A stretch of 64,000 nt of DNA, from contig NZ_FQUN01000004.1 of NCBI RefSeq assembly GCF_900129005.1, positions 186,001 to 250,000 on the forward strand, in the 5' to 3' direction. Below the pieces are notes generated by a model that had not been told where the DNA came from, did not search any database, and saw only the letters and a list, made by a program, of their open reading frames with translations. Both the position numbers and the translations under genes were made by a program. The first letter of the stretch is position 1. Each line of letters starts with the position of its first letter. Shown piece by piece: positions 53,715 to 62,098 of the stretch. This DNA comes from Leeuwenhoekiella marinoflava DSM 3653. Its GTDB lineage: Bacteria; Bacteroidota; Bacteroidia; Flavobacteriales; Flavobacteriaceae.

Positions 53715-54339
53715 ATGCTTTTAAAATAAATAAATTCTCTTGTATTATTAAATCTGTGAAGCCTAGTGAATCTTTAATATAACCTAATGCTCGTTGAGTG
53801 TAGAAAAAGCTGTGTGTAAAATCATTTTTATAAGACCAGTTATCAAAATCTATGTTCTCATTTAAAAGTGAAGTTTTACAATAAATACTTCCGTTAACCT
53901 TTAAGAGTGATTTAAGGCGTTTAAATTCTTCAGCAGGATTATGAAAGTGTTCTATGACCTCACAACAAATTATAAAGTCATATTCTAGTTCTAAGTTTTT
54001 TTCTTCTTTAGAGTAAAAGGTGTCGTATTGAAACACGGAATAGCCTCTACTTTCTAAAATTTTAGAGAGCACCGGGTTTGGTCCGCTTCCGTAATCTAGT
54101 CCTATTTTAGAGTTGTTTTCTTTTTCAATAACCGCTTGAACCAAAGGAGAAAGGAAGTCTACATAACCTTTATTTTGTAGCGTGTTTTCGTGTAGATCAT
54201 ACCGTTGTTTTTCCTTTTGAGGAAAAGGTAAGTCACGGGTATCTAAAAAAACAGACGCACACGAGGTGCATCTGTTATATAGTCTGTCATCGTATGTTTT
54301 AAAGTAAGCTGCCGTACTGTTACAAAGTGGGCAATGCAT
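53713..54339 (-). CDS. SAM-dependent methyltransferase with N-terminal zinc ribbon
   Basis: A 208-residue protein. The first 25 residues hold two CxxC pairs (CPLC and CTSC) that should bind zinc, followed by a class I methyltransferase with IGLDYGSGPNPVL (motif I, about 78-90) and FIICCEVIEHFHNP (about 118). This architecture is shared with the Methyltransf_11/23 group that acts on many substrates. Target unknown. It starts 11 bases behind the DUF349 stop and is probably its co-transcribed downstream gene. Confidence 0.87.
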   Translation of the reverse strand: MHCPLCNSTAAYFKTYDDRLYNRCTSCASVFLDTRDLPFPQKEKQRYDLHENTLQNKGYVDFLSPLVQAVIEKENNSKIGLDYGSGPNPVLSKILESRGYSVFQYDTFYSKEEKNLELEYDFIICCEVIEHFHNPAEEFKRLKSLLKVNGSIYCKTSLLNENIDFDNWSYKNDFTHSFFYTQRALGYIKDSLGFTDLIIQENLFILKA

Positions 54340-54349
54340 AGTTTAAAGA

Positions 54350-56380
54350 TTAATACAATGATTTTAACTTCTTCAACTTAGCTTTCCAGATCTCTAAAGT
54401 TTTCTTGTGTTCAGCTATGTTTTTATGTACTTCTTTAACCAGAGGATTGTCATCGGGCACATGCTGAAAAAAGCCAAGGTTATTCTCTAGCTGGTTGATT
54501 TCAGCTTTAACTTCATCTATTTTCTTAGTGATAAAATAGCGCTCTTTGTTTAAGGCTTGAGCATTATCCTCATCTGCCATTGCAGCAACACGATTGTCGT
54601 ATTTTATCAATTCAGCTTCTTTGCGGGTAAGGTCTAGTTTTTTGAACAAACCATCTAAAACCTTATTGAAATCCTGCTCAATACTCTTTTTAGAATGGGG
54701 AACGCGCCCGGTATTTTTCCATTCTTTAATAATAGCTTTAATGGTATTTAAATCTTCTTCATGTTTACCACTAAGTTCAATAGCTTTTACCTTATTTAAA
54801 AGTGCAACCTTTTCTTCAAGATTTCCTTTTTCTTCTTCAAGAACTTCTTTTTTCTCAGCGTGAAGACGGTCAAAAAAGTGGTTACAAGCTTTCTTAAAGC
54901 GTTTCCAGACCTTATCACTGTCTTTGCGAGGAACGTGGCCTACCTTTTTCCAGTCAGACTGAATACGCTTCATAAGATCAATAGTGACTTTTACATCTTC
55001 ATTATCTTTATTATCTTCAGCGATTTTTACGAGTTCCATTTTTTTCTGAAGGTTCTCGTATTGTTCTTTTTTCTGGCTTTTATAAAAACTATTTTTATTG
55101 TGGTTGAATTCTCGAGTAGCATGCTTGAAGCTTTTCCAGGTAGGCTCATTAGCCTTACGTGGCACTTTTCCTATTTTGAAGAAGTTTTCGCGTAAGGCGT
55201 TTACTTCTTTCATTTGCTTTTGCCATCCGTTGTGAGAAGTAGCAGGGTTTGCTGCAATTTTTTCGATTGCTGCAATCACTTCTTCTTTTTTCTCAAGATT
55301 TTGCTCATAGACTTTATCTATGTTCTTGAAATATTCTTGACGTCCTTCGTGTATCTTATGTGTAGCAGCACTAAATTTTTCCCAAATCTCTTCGCGATAT
55401 TCTCTAGAAACAGGACCTACTTCTTCTTTCCAGATTTTGTGAAGCATTTGGAGCTCTTTAAAAGCTCTGTTCACATCAGACTCTTGAGCAAGTTCTTCGG
55501 CCTGCTCAATAAGTTTTAGTTTTTTATCTAGATTCTCTTTAAAGTCCTTATCTCTAAATTCGCGGTTTAAGTGTAAGAAATCATAGAAATTTTCGATGTG
55601 ATGGTGGTAGTTATTCCATACTAAATTATAACGATCCCGTGGAATATTACCGGCATTTCGCCAGCGCTCTTGAATATCTTTAAACTTGTCAAAGGTCGCG
55701 TTGATGCTTTCTTCACCACCCAACTCGTTCTTAAGCTCTTTTAATTCTTCAATAAGGGCAGTACGGGTTTCCAGATTTGCATTAAGATCTTTTCGGAGAT
55801 TCTGGTAATAGTGGTTGCGTTTGTCTCTGTATTCAAAATACAGCGAGTTAAATTCTTTTTTTAAAGGGCTATAATATCTAAAGTCAATGATATTGCCACC
55901 TTCTTCTAAGAATTTATCTTTAGCCTCATCTTGCTCTTCTTCAAACTTAGCGATGAAAGCTGCACGTATTTCAGTAACGTGTTCTTTGATTGCTTGTACT
56001 TTATGATTATTTAAAAGATGCTTAAACTCCTTAATAAGCTCTTCTTTGCTTAGGGTCTCATATTCTTTTTTAGGAATACTGTGACGTTCTGCAGTGGTCT
56101 CATCTTCGCTGTCTTCATTTAAAGCAGCATCTAAATCAGCCGGATCAGCATCTTCTTCATCTGTATCTTCTGCAATAAAGTCATCGTCATCACTATCATC
56201 TGTCTTCGCATTCTGAACTACATCAATAGATTCTGTGATGAGTTCATTTTCTTGTACTTCTTCTTGGTCCTGACTAACGGGAGTTGCTTCTGCAGCTTTT
56301 TCTGTCTCAATTTTTTGAGTGTTGTCTACAATTTCTTCCGGTTTTTTATCAGTCTTAGATGCTTTATTTTCTTCTGACAT
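54350..56380 (-). CDS. DUF349 repeat protein
   Basis: A 676-residue protein. I chose the ATG at 56380 (MSEENKASKTDKK); the upstream TTG adds three residues. The first ~100 residues are acidic and low in complexity. From about 130 onward, five DUF349 repeats are visible, each with a core of the type W-x-x-x-G-x-(V/I)-P-R followed by W-x-x-F/Y (WRNAGNIPRDR, WKEEVGPVSRE, FFKIGKVPRKA, WKKVGHVPRKD, WKNTGRVPHSK). The rest is highly charged coiled coil. Function unknown. Confidence 0.93.
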   Translation of the reverse strand: MSEENKASKTDKKPEEIVDNTQKIETEKAAEATPVSQDQEEVQENELITESIDVVQNAKTDDSDDDDFIAEDTDEEDADPADLDAALNEDSEDETTAERHSIPKKEYETLSKEELIKEFKHLLNNHKVQAIKEHVTEIRAAFIAKFEEEQDEAKDKFLEEGGNIIDFRYYSPLKKEFNSLYFEYRDKRNHYYQNLRKDLNANLETRTALIEELKELKNELGGEESINATFDKFKDIQERWRNAGNIPRDRYNLVWNNYHHHIENFYDFLHLNREFRDKDFKENLDKKLKLIEQAEELAQESDVNRAFKELQMLHKIWKEEVGPVSREYREEIWEKFSAATHKIHEGRQEYFKNIDKVYEQNLEKKEEVIAAIEKIAANPATSHNGWQKQMKEVNALRENFFKIGKVPRKANEPTWKSFKHATREFNHNKNSFYKSQKKEQYENLQKKMELVKIAEDNKDNEDVKVTIDLMKRIQSDWKKVGHVPRKDSDKVWKRFKKACNHFFDRLHAEKKEVLEEEKGNLEEKVALLNKVKAIELSGKHEEDLNTIKAIIKEWKNTGRVPHSKKSIEQDFNKVLDGLFKKLDLTRKEAELIKYDNRVAAMADEDNAQALNKERYFITKKIDEVKAEINQLENNLGFFQHVPDDNPLVKEVHKNIAEHKKTLEIWKAKLKKLKSLY

Positions 56381-56465
56381 TTCTTTCAATGTTAAGGTGC
56401 GTTATTAAGTAGTTAAAGATACTATTAACTGAGCAATTAACAAGAGCTGGTAGAAAGAAGGCTTT

Positions 56466-57197
56466 TTAGTTCCAGATAGTCCAAGCAGCTTCAGCTTGTA
56501 ATTTTAGCATTTCATATCCGTTAGAAATCACAGCTCCGTGAAGTTTTCCATTCTTTAAAAACTGTGTTTCTTCTGGATTATAAACCAAATCATAGAGTAG
56601 GTGACCGCGTGTAAGTAAGCGGTAAGGTATTTTAGGGCAGTCTGTTACGTTTGGGTAAGTGCCCAATGGAGTGGTGTTAATAACCAAAGTATGTTTTGCT
56701 AAAATAGCCCCGTTAATCTCATCATATGATAGTTGGCCTTTTTTAGGATTACGAGAGACAAATTTGAATGAAATATCTTCTAACTCTAACGCATAGGCAA
56801 TCGCTTTAGAAGCTCCACCTGTTCCTAAAATAAGCGCATTAGTATGCGTTTGATGTGTGAGAAAAGGCTTTAGTGATTTTCTAAAACCGATATAATCTGT
56901 ATTAAATCCCTTCAGTTTTCCGCTAGGTAAGCGCTTTATGGTATTAATAGCACCTATAGAACATGCATGTTTATTGAGTTCATCTAACAGCGGCATAACA
57001 TCCTGTTTATAGGGAATAGTAACATTAAAACCTAAACAATCTTTTTGTTCTTTAAGTAATTTTGCGAGATCTTTTTCATCTGCACAGTCAAAGTTCACAT
57101 AAGAGCCTTCAATAGATTCGTTCTGAAACTTTTCGGTAAAATATTTTCGAGAAAAAGAGTATTCTATATTTTTTCCTATCAGTCCTAGTTTAATCAT
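56466..57197 (-). CDS. aroE: Shikimate dehydrogenase
   Basis: Reduces 3-dehydroshikimate with NADPH in aromatic amino acid synthesis. The 243-residue protein is shorter than E. coli AroE (272) but has all key features: substrate-binding EYSFSRKYF, NVTIPYKQDVMP with the catalytic lysine, INTIKR, GFNTDYIGF with the catalytic aspartate, the cofactor motif ALILGTGGASKAIAYAL, VINTTPLGTYP, and NGYEMLKLQAE. The DUF368 pair lies upstream. Confidence 0.96.
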   Translation of the reverse strand: MIKLGLIGKNIEYSFSRKYFTEKFQNESIEGSYVNFDCADEKDLAKLLKEQKDCLGFNVTIPYKQDVMPLLDELNKHACSIGAINTIKRLPSGKLKGFNTDYIGFRKSLKPFLTHQTHTNALILGTGGASKAIAYALELEDISFKFVSRNPKKGQLSYDEINGAILAKHTLVINTTPLGTYPNVTDCPKIPYRLLTRGHLLYDLVYNPEETQFLKNGKLHGAVISNGYEMLKLQAEAAWTIWN

Positions 57198-57275
57198 AAT
57201 TTTAGGGAAGTATTGAAAGTGGCTTAATTTAGATTATCTTTTGTTGATGAAGTAAAATTGCGACTTACAAAGGAC

Positions 57276-58292
57276 TTATGCACGGGTTTTTTCCCCGTAT
57301 TTGCCTAAAGCAACAACACTCAAAATACCCAAAATTATAAATACTGTAGCTAAAATGTTTTCTGTAGAAAAACTTTCTGGCCAAAACCGGTCATAATTAG
57401 TAAGTATGGGGTCACCTATACGGTCATAGTTTATTTCACCTAAATCATTACGTTCAAATACAGGAGTTTTCCATGGCCAAACGACACCCAATGAACCCGC
57501 TATAAAACCTATGATTGCTGCATTAGTTTGGTTTTTATAGCGTTTAAGTAAATATCCTAAAAAATTAGATAAGGTTACTAAGCCGGTTACTGATCCTAAT
57601 GTAAAGACAAGCATCACTTTAAGTAAACGAATTCTATGCGGATCGTTGATGAATGAAAAGTCTGCCTGAAAAACATCTGAAAGGGTATCGTATAAAGCGT
57701 TTACAGAATCTACTAGAAGCAACACATAATTACCCAATAGAATTAGAATAAAAGAACCAGACAAGCCTGGTAGTGTCATCCCCGAAACACCGATTATTCC
57801 GCAAAAAAATACAAAAATGAGATTGTCATTTTGAGTAGCAGGTTCCAGTAAACTGATAGCAATACCGCTTATAATACCAAAAGCGAAGATGATAATGTTT
57901 TTTTGAGTCCATTCGCTAAAGTCTTTTGCTATGTAGTAAATACTACCTATAATCATCCCGAAAAAGGCACTCCAAACGTAAAGTGGAAAATGGTCTATCG
58001 CAACATCTAGTATTTTAGAAACACTAAAATAGCTGATAATCATCCCTAAAATCAATAGAAATAGAAACCTACCATTTACATAACGCACAAAACTTCTAAA
58101 TCTTCCGCTTATAAGCAGTTTAAATGCATTTTTATTAACCTTCTGAAGTGAGTATATAAACTCTTCATAAAAACCCGCAACATAAGCAACCACACCTCCA
58201 GAAACGCCTGGTACTTTATTAGCCGCACCCATAGCGAGACCTTTAAGCACCAGCCAGATTTTATCTGAAAAGGAGCGAGGTTTAGATTGCAT
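57276..58292 (-). CDS. DUF368 (PopT-type) polyprenyl-phosphate transporter, copy 2
   Basis: A 338-residue polytopic inner-membrane protein. I chose the ATG at 58292 because the earlier TTG extends into the upstream gene; the ATG overlaps that gene's stop by 11 bases. WLVLKGLAMGAANKVPGVSGG near the N terminus and GVSGMTLPGLSGSFILILLGNY in the middle are the paired inverted-repeat motifs of DUF368. Members were shown to recycle undecaprenyl phosphate across the membrane. It is a diverged tandem paralogue of the upstream gene. Confidence 0.9.
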   Translation of the reverse strand: MQSKPRSFSDKIWLVLKGLAMGAANKVPGVSGGVVAYVAGFYEEFIYSLQKVNKNAFKLLISGRFRSFVRYVNGRFLFLLILGMIISYFSVSKILDVAIDHFPLYVWSAFFGMIIGSIYYIAKDFSEWTQKNIIIFAFGIISGIAISLLEPATQNDNLIFVFFCGIIGVSGMTLPGLSGSFILILLGNYVLLLVDSVNALYDTLSDVFQADFSFINDPHRIRLLKVMLVFTLGSVTGLVTLSNFLGYLLKRYKNQTNAAIIGFIAGSLGVVWPWKTPVFERNDLGEINYDRIGDPILTNYDRFWPESFSTENILATVFIILGILSVVALGKYGEKTRA

Positions 58293-59262
58293 TTTTTTGT
58301 TTAGAATTCGCGAAGCGTTCAAGTAGGAAAATAGTCAAAAAGCCTATAACCGCCAAAACGATAACTAAAATGATTTTTGGATCGCCATCAAAATTTTGAG
58401 GTAGAATGCTTTTCTCTAAAAGCGGTACCTGATGTCCTGCAGAATTTGTGCGATAAGACAAAACTTCTTTCCAAGGCCATACTTTATTAAGTGCTCCTAT
58501 CATAAAACCGGTAAGTAATGCTAATGTTAGGTTCTGATAATTCTTAAAAAGATAGGTCAATACTTTAGAGAAAACTTTAAGACCTATAACACAGCCTAAC
58601 ATAAACAAAATCAATTTGATAGCCGCATCTTTTAATGCAGGAAAATCAAAGGCTAACAGCGCATCTACAAAATTACGTACAGTCCCTAAAACGATGCTGT
58701 ACGAACCTAAAAGCAGTAATATAAAAGAACCTGATATTCCGGGAAGAATCATCGCTATAATGGCGATAAATCCTGATAGAAAAATAAACCAGTAGCTAGC
58801 GCCGGTACTTAAAGGCTCTGCAATTGTTATAACGTAGGATACTATAACACCTATAATTCCGGCGAGAATCACACCAAAATTCCAGCTTTTAATTTGACCA
58901 CCTACGTAAACGATACTAGCTATTATAAGACCAAAAAAGAACCCCCAAAGTAAAAGTGGATGCTCGTCTAAGAGAAAAGTAATGAGTTTTGCAAGCGATA
59001 AAATGCTAAGCCCGATACCTAAAAACAAGGCTCCTAGAAACTTAAGGTTGTACGTGTCAGCCATAACGCTGAATCCTTCTTTTTTCCAGACTTTAAATAG
59101 CGAAATATCTATTTTATCTATTGTAGCTATGAGTTCTTCATAAATACCGGCGATAAATGCGATGGTTCCTCCAGACACTCCGGGAACAACATCGGCAGCT
59201 CCCATAGCCAAACCTTTTAAGGTTACGAGCGCATAATTTGCGAGTGATCTTTTTTCAGACAT
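58282..59262 (-). CDS. DUF368 (PopT-type) polyprenyl-phosphate transporter, copy 1
   Basis: A 326-residue polytopic membrane protein. I chose the ATG at 59262 (MSEKRSLANYALV). VTLKGLAMGAADVVPGVSGGT and AMILPGISGSFILLLLGSY are the two inverted-repeat family motifs; about nine hydrophobic segments are visible. It carries the aspartate in AADVVPG that copy 2 replaces with Asn (AANKVPG). It is expected to move undecaprenyl phosphate back to the cytoplasmic face for cell-wall and surface-polymer synthesis. It precedes copy 2 with an 11-base overlap. Confidence 0.91.
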   Translation of the reverse strand: MSEKRSLANYALVTLKGLAMGAADVVPGVSGGTIAFIAGIYEELIATIDKIDISLFKVWKKEGFSVMADTYNLKFLGALFLGIGLSILSLAKLITFLLDEHPLLLWGFFFGLIIASIVYVGGQIKSWNFGVILAGIIGVIVSYVITIAEPLSTGASYWFIFLSGFIAIIAMILPGISGSFILLLLGSYSIVLGTVRNFVDALLAFDFPALKDAAIKLILFMLGCVIGLKVFSKVLTYLFKNYQNLTLALLTGFMIGALNKVWPWKEVLSYRTNSAGHQVPLLEKSILPQNFDGDPKIILVIVLAVIGFLTIFLLERFANSKQKNAI

Positions 59263-59336
59263 TGACTGATTTTGGTTAGGTTTCAAATGTAAGAAACAAA
59301 TCTATAATCTTGGGAGTTCAAACAGGTAAGAAAAAC

Positions 59337-59366
59337 AAAAAGAGACTGCTCTTACAGTCTCTTTTA
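59337..59366 (-). terminator. Terminator after the TPR gene
   Basis: AAAAGAGACTG and CAGTCTCTTTT pair perfectly around CTCTTA. On the minus strand T-runs follow, so the TPR transcript should end here before the DUF368 pair. Confidence 0.85.
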
Positions 59367-59390
59367 AATTCGTTTTAAATAAACTTAGAT

Positions 59391-60788
59391 TCAGCTTTTT
59401 TTAGCTTTTTTTATTTTTTGAACTACAGAGCGTTTTGCGTAGACAAAAGGAAATAGTTCTTCTAAAATAATATCATAGTCAGGTTCTAATCGCAGTGCAT
59501 TTTCTAAATGAAAATGACCTTTGTCATCCTGACCCAATGTAAAATATAATCCTGCCAATCTAAATTCTATCTGTACAGAATCTGAGTAGAACTCTATTGC
59601 TTCAAATAAATTAATGACCGCAGCTTCTAATTCACCTAGGTTTATTAAAATATCACAGCGCGTTAACCAAGTATCAAGTTCGTAATTGCCTAGCTCTAAA
59701 GTTTTGCTATAACCACGTTCAGCTTCTTCATAGAATTTCAAACGGTTGTTAATTTTAGCATAGCGTTTCCAATATAAGACATTGTCACCATCAATATTTA
59801 TGGCTTTATTGATATAATAAAGCGCATTTTGATAATCCATTTTTTTTGTGTAATAATCAGTAATTGCGATCCAACCTTTGTCTAAAAGCGGATCTTCTTT
59901 TACCGTTTTTAAAAAATAGGTGATGGCAAGATCATCGCAATGTAACTTCTGATAACATTTACCCATTCTTAAGTATGCAAAAGAGGTAGGGTCGTCAAGA
60001 CCTAGAGTTATTTGGTAATTTTCGATTGCTTCGTTATAACGACCTAATTTTTCAAGAACCTTACCTTTTTCAAAATAAGCGCCAATAAACGTGTCGTCAC
60101 TTATGATTGCAAAATCATAAGCAGCCAGCGCTTTCTTGTATTTTTTAAGGTCGAAATATTGCTTACCAACTTGATGCCAGGCAACTTCACAATAAGGATT
60201 TTTGTCTAGAAACATATTGAGGTAATCTATCGCTTCTTCGTGTTGTTCTAAAAAGTCGAAACAATAAATCACATTATATAGCGCAGAATAATCATCTTCA
60301 TCAACTTCAAGACATTTCATAAAGTTGAATTTTGCATTCTGAAAATCATCCATAAACAAGTATTCCATTCCTATTAAAGAATAGATATCTGCGTCTGCAT
60401 CGGTAAGTTCTAACGCAGTTTCTAAAAGCTCAATAGCTTTAGGGTGGTCATCTTGTTTAGAGTAGATGTTTGCCTTTTGAATATAGACTTCCTCATTTTG
60501 AGGTTCCAGTTCATATAATTCAGCTAAAAGACGATCTGCTTCTTCTAATTTATTTTCAAAGATTAAAATTTCAATCTTGAATAATTTCAAATTAGAAGAG
60601 GAAGGGTGCTGATCCAGCCCCAGTTTAACGGCTTTTTTTGCTAAAGCAATTTTGCCGTTCTCTAAATAATGATTAACAATATTCTCAAAGTCATCCGAAT
60701 CGAAGAAAAGGACATCATTAGTCTTTAACATAGATTCAAAACGGGTGAGCGGGAAATTATCTTCTTCGTGTTCTTGATTAAATTTCAT
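59391..60788 (-). CDS. Tetratricopeptide-repeat protein
   Basis: A 465-residue soluble protein without a signal peptide. From about residue 20 to 455 it is a chain of roughly twelve TPR units (for example ALDYxx-type repeats as in KAIELLETALELTDADADIY, EEAIDYLNMFLDKNP, NEAIENYQITLGLDDP, QNALYYINKAINIDGD), forming a helical solenoid for protein binding. No catalytic domain is attached. It is transcribed on its own between two intergenic gaps. Partner unknown. Confidence 0.93.
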   Translation of the reverse strand: MKFNQEHEEDNFPLTRFESMLKTNDVLFFDSDDFENIVNHYLENGKIALAKKAVKLGLDQHPSSSNLKLFKIEILIFENKLEEADRLLAELYELEPQNEEVYIQKANIYSKQDDHPKAIELLETALELTDADADIYSLIGMEYLFMDDFQNAKFNFMKCLEVDEDDYSALYNVIYCFDFLEQHEEAIDYLNMFLDKNPYCEVAWHQVGKQYFDLKKYKKALAAYDFAIISDDTFIGAYFEKGKVLEKLGRYNEAIENYQITLGLDDPTSFAYLRMGKCYQKLHCDDLAITYFLKTVKEDPLLDKGWIAITDYYTKKMDYQNALYYINKAINIDGDNVLYWKRYAKINNRLKFYEEAERGYSKTLELGNYELDTWLTRCDILINLGELEAAVINLFEAIEFYSDSVQIEFRLAGLYFTLGQDDKGHFHLENALRLEPDYDIILEELFPFVYAKRSVVQKIKKAKKS

Positions 60789-60907
60789 ACACGTTGCTTT
60801 TAAAAAATTTCTGCCTTTATAAATTTAAAAAGGATAGCAGGCAGACAGCTGTGCTTTTTATATTGTTGTTAACAAAGTAATCAACAATTACGCCCAAATA
60901 TATATAT

Positions 60908-62098
60908 TTAAGCCATTTTAGTCGTGATTTTATCTAAAACCTTAAGTAGGATTTTACAACCCTTTTTTATCTCTTCATTAGAGACGGTTAGAGGCGGAGT
61001 GATACGTATTGCACGGGTTTCAAAAAGTAGCCAAAATAAAATTAAACCTTCTTCTTGTGCCATCAAAATTGCTTCGGTAGTTATTTCTGCCGAAGGAGTA
61101 ATGGCAACCAGCATCAGACCTTTTCCGCGTACTTCGGTGATTAGGTCATGTTTGAGCAGGCTTCTAAAGAGTTTTTCCTTCTCTAAAGTTTGTGCCATTA
61201 AATCACTTTCTAAAATAGTTTTTGCTGTTGCTAGAGCAGCTGCCGCAATGACAGGATGACCTCCAAAGGTTGTGATGTGACCCATTTTAGGATTGTCAGA
61301 CAAGAGCTGCATATGCGCTTTTGAAGCTGTAAAAGCTCCAATAGGCATACCGCCTCCCATACCTTTACCCATTACTACAATATCTGGAACTACGTGATAA
61401 TTTTCAAAACCAAAAAATGTTCCTGTACGTCCAAAGCCGGGTTGAATTTCATCTAGAATCAAAAGAGCGCCCACTTCTTCACAGCGCTTTTTTGCCGCAG
61501 CAAGCCAGCCGTGCTCCGGTTGAATAAAACCTGCTCCGCCTTGAATTGTTTCTAAAACGACTCCGGCTGTATTTTTTGTAATCTTATTTAGGTCTTCAAA
61601 ACTGTTGAAGTCTATATTTGAAATGCCGCCTACAACGGGTCTGAAAGGAGCTACACGCTCTTCATAATTCATTAAACTTAACGCTCCAAATGTATTACCG
61701 TGATAGGCTTGATTGGCAGATATAATCTCACTTCTTCCTGTAGCACGTCTGGAAAGCTTCATCGCGCCATCTATCGCTTCGGTACCACTATTTACTAAAT
61801 AGGTTTGCTCTAAGGATTCGGGTAAATTTTCGGCCAATAAGCGGGTTAATTGAACTGCAGGATCTTGCGCATATTCACCATAAACCATCACGTGAAGATA
61901 CTTTTCGCTTTGCGTTTTTATAGCATCTACAACTGCTGGGTGACAATGCCCTATACTCACTGCTGATACACCTGCAACAAAATCCAGATACCCTTTACCC
62001 GAAATATCATAGATGTACGAACCTTTTGCATGAGATACTTCTACAGCTAAAGGATGCGGACTCGTTTGCGCCTGATATTTAAAAAAATCAGCTTTCAT
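60908..62098 (-). CDS. Class III aminotransferase, PLP dependent
   Basis: A 396-residue enzyme of the ornithine/acetylornithine/4-aminobutyrate aminotransferase group. YLVNSGTEAIDGAMKL binds the PLP phosphate, ILDEIQPGFGRTG holds the aspartate that contacts the ring nitrogen, and VMGKGMGGGMPIGAF has the PLP lysine. The exact substrate cannot be fixed from sequence. The ATG lies in the tail of the OstA-like gene with an 11-base overlap (ATGAAAGCTGA), so translation is likely coupled. Confidence 0.93.
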   Translation of the reverse strand: MKADFFKYQAQTSPHPLAVEVSHAKGSYIYDISGKGYLDFVAGVSAVSIGHCHPAVVDAIKTQSEKYLHVMVYGEYAQDPAVQLTRLLAENLPESLEQTYLVNSGTEAIDGAMKLSRRATGRSEIISANQAYHGNTFGALSLMNYEERVAPFRPVVGGISNIDFNSFEDLNKITKNTAGVVLETIQGGAGFIQPEHGWLAAAKKRCEEVGALLILDEIQPGFGRTGTFFGFENYHVVPDIVVMGKGMGGGMPIGAFTASKAHMQLLSDNPKMGHITTFGGHPVIAAAALATAKTILESDLMAQTLEKEKLFRSLLKHDLITEVRGKGLMLVAITPSAEITTEAILMAQEEGLILFWLLFETRAIRITPPLTVSNEEIKKGCKILLKVLDKITTKMA

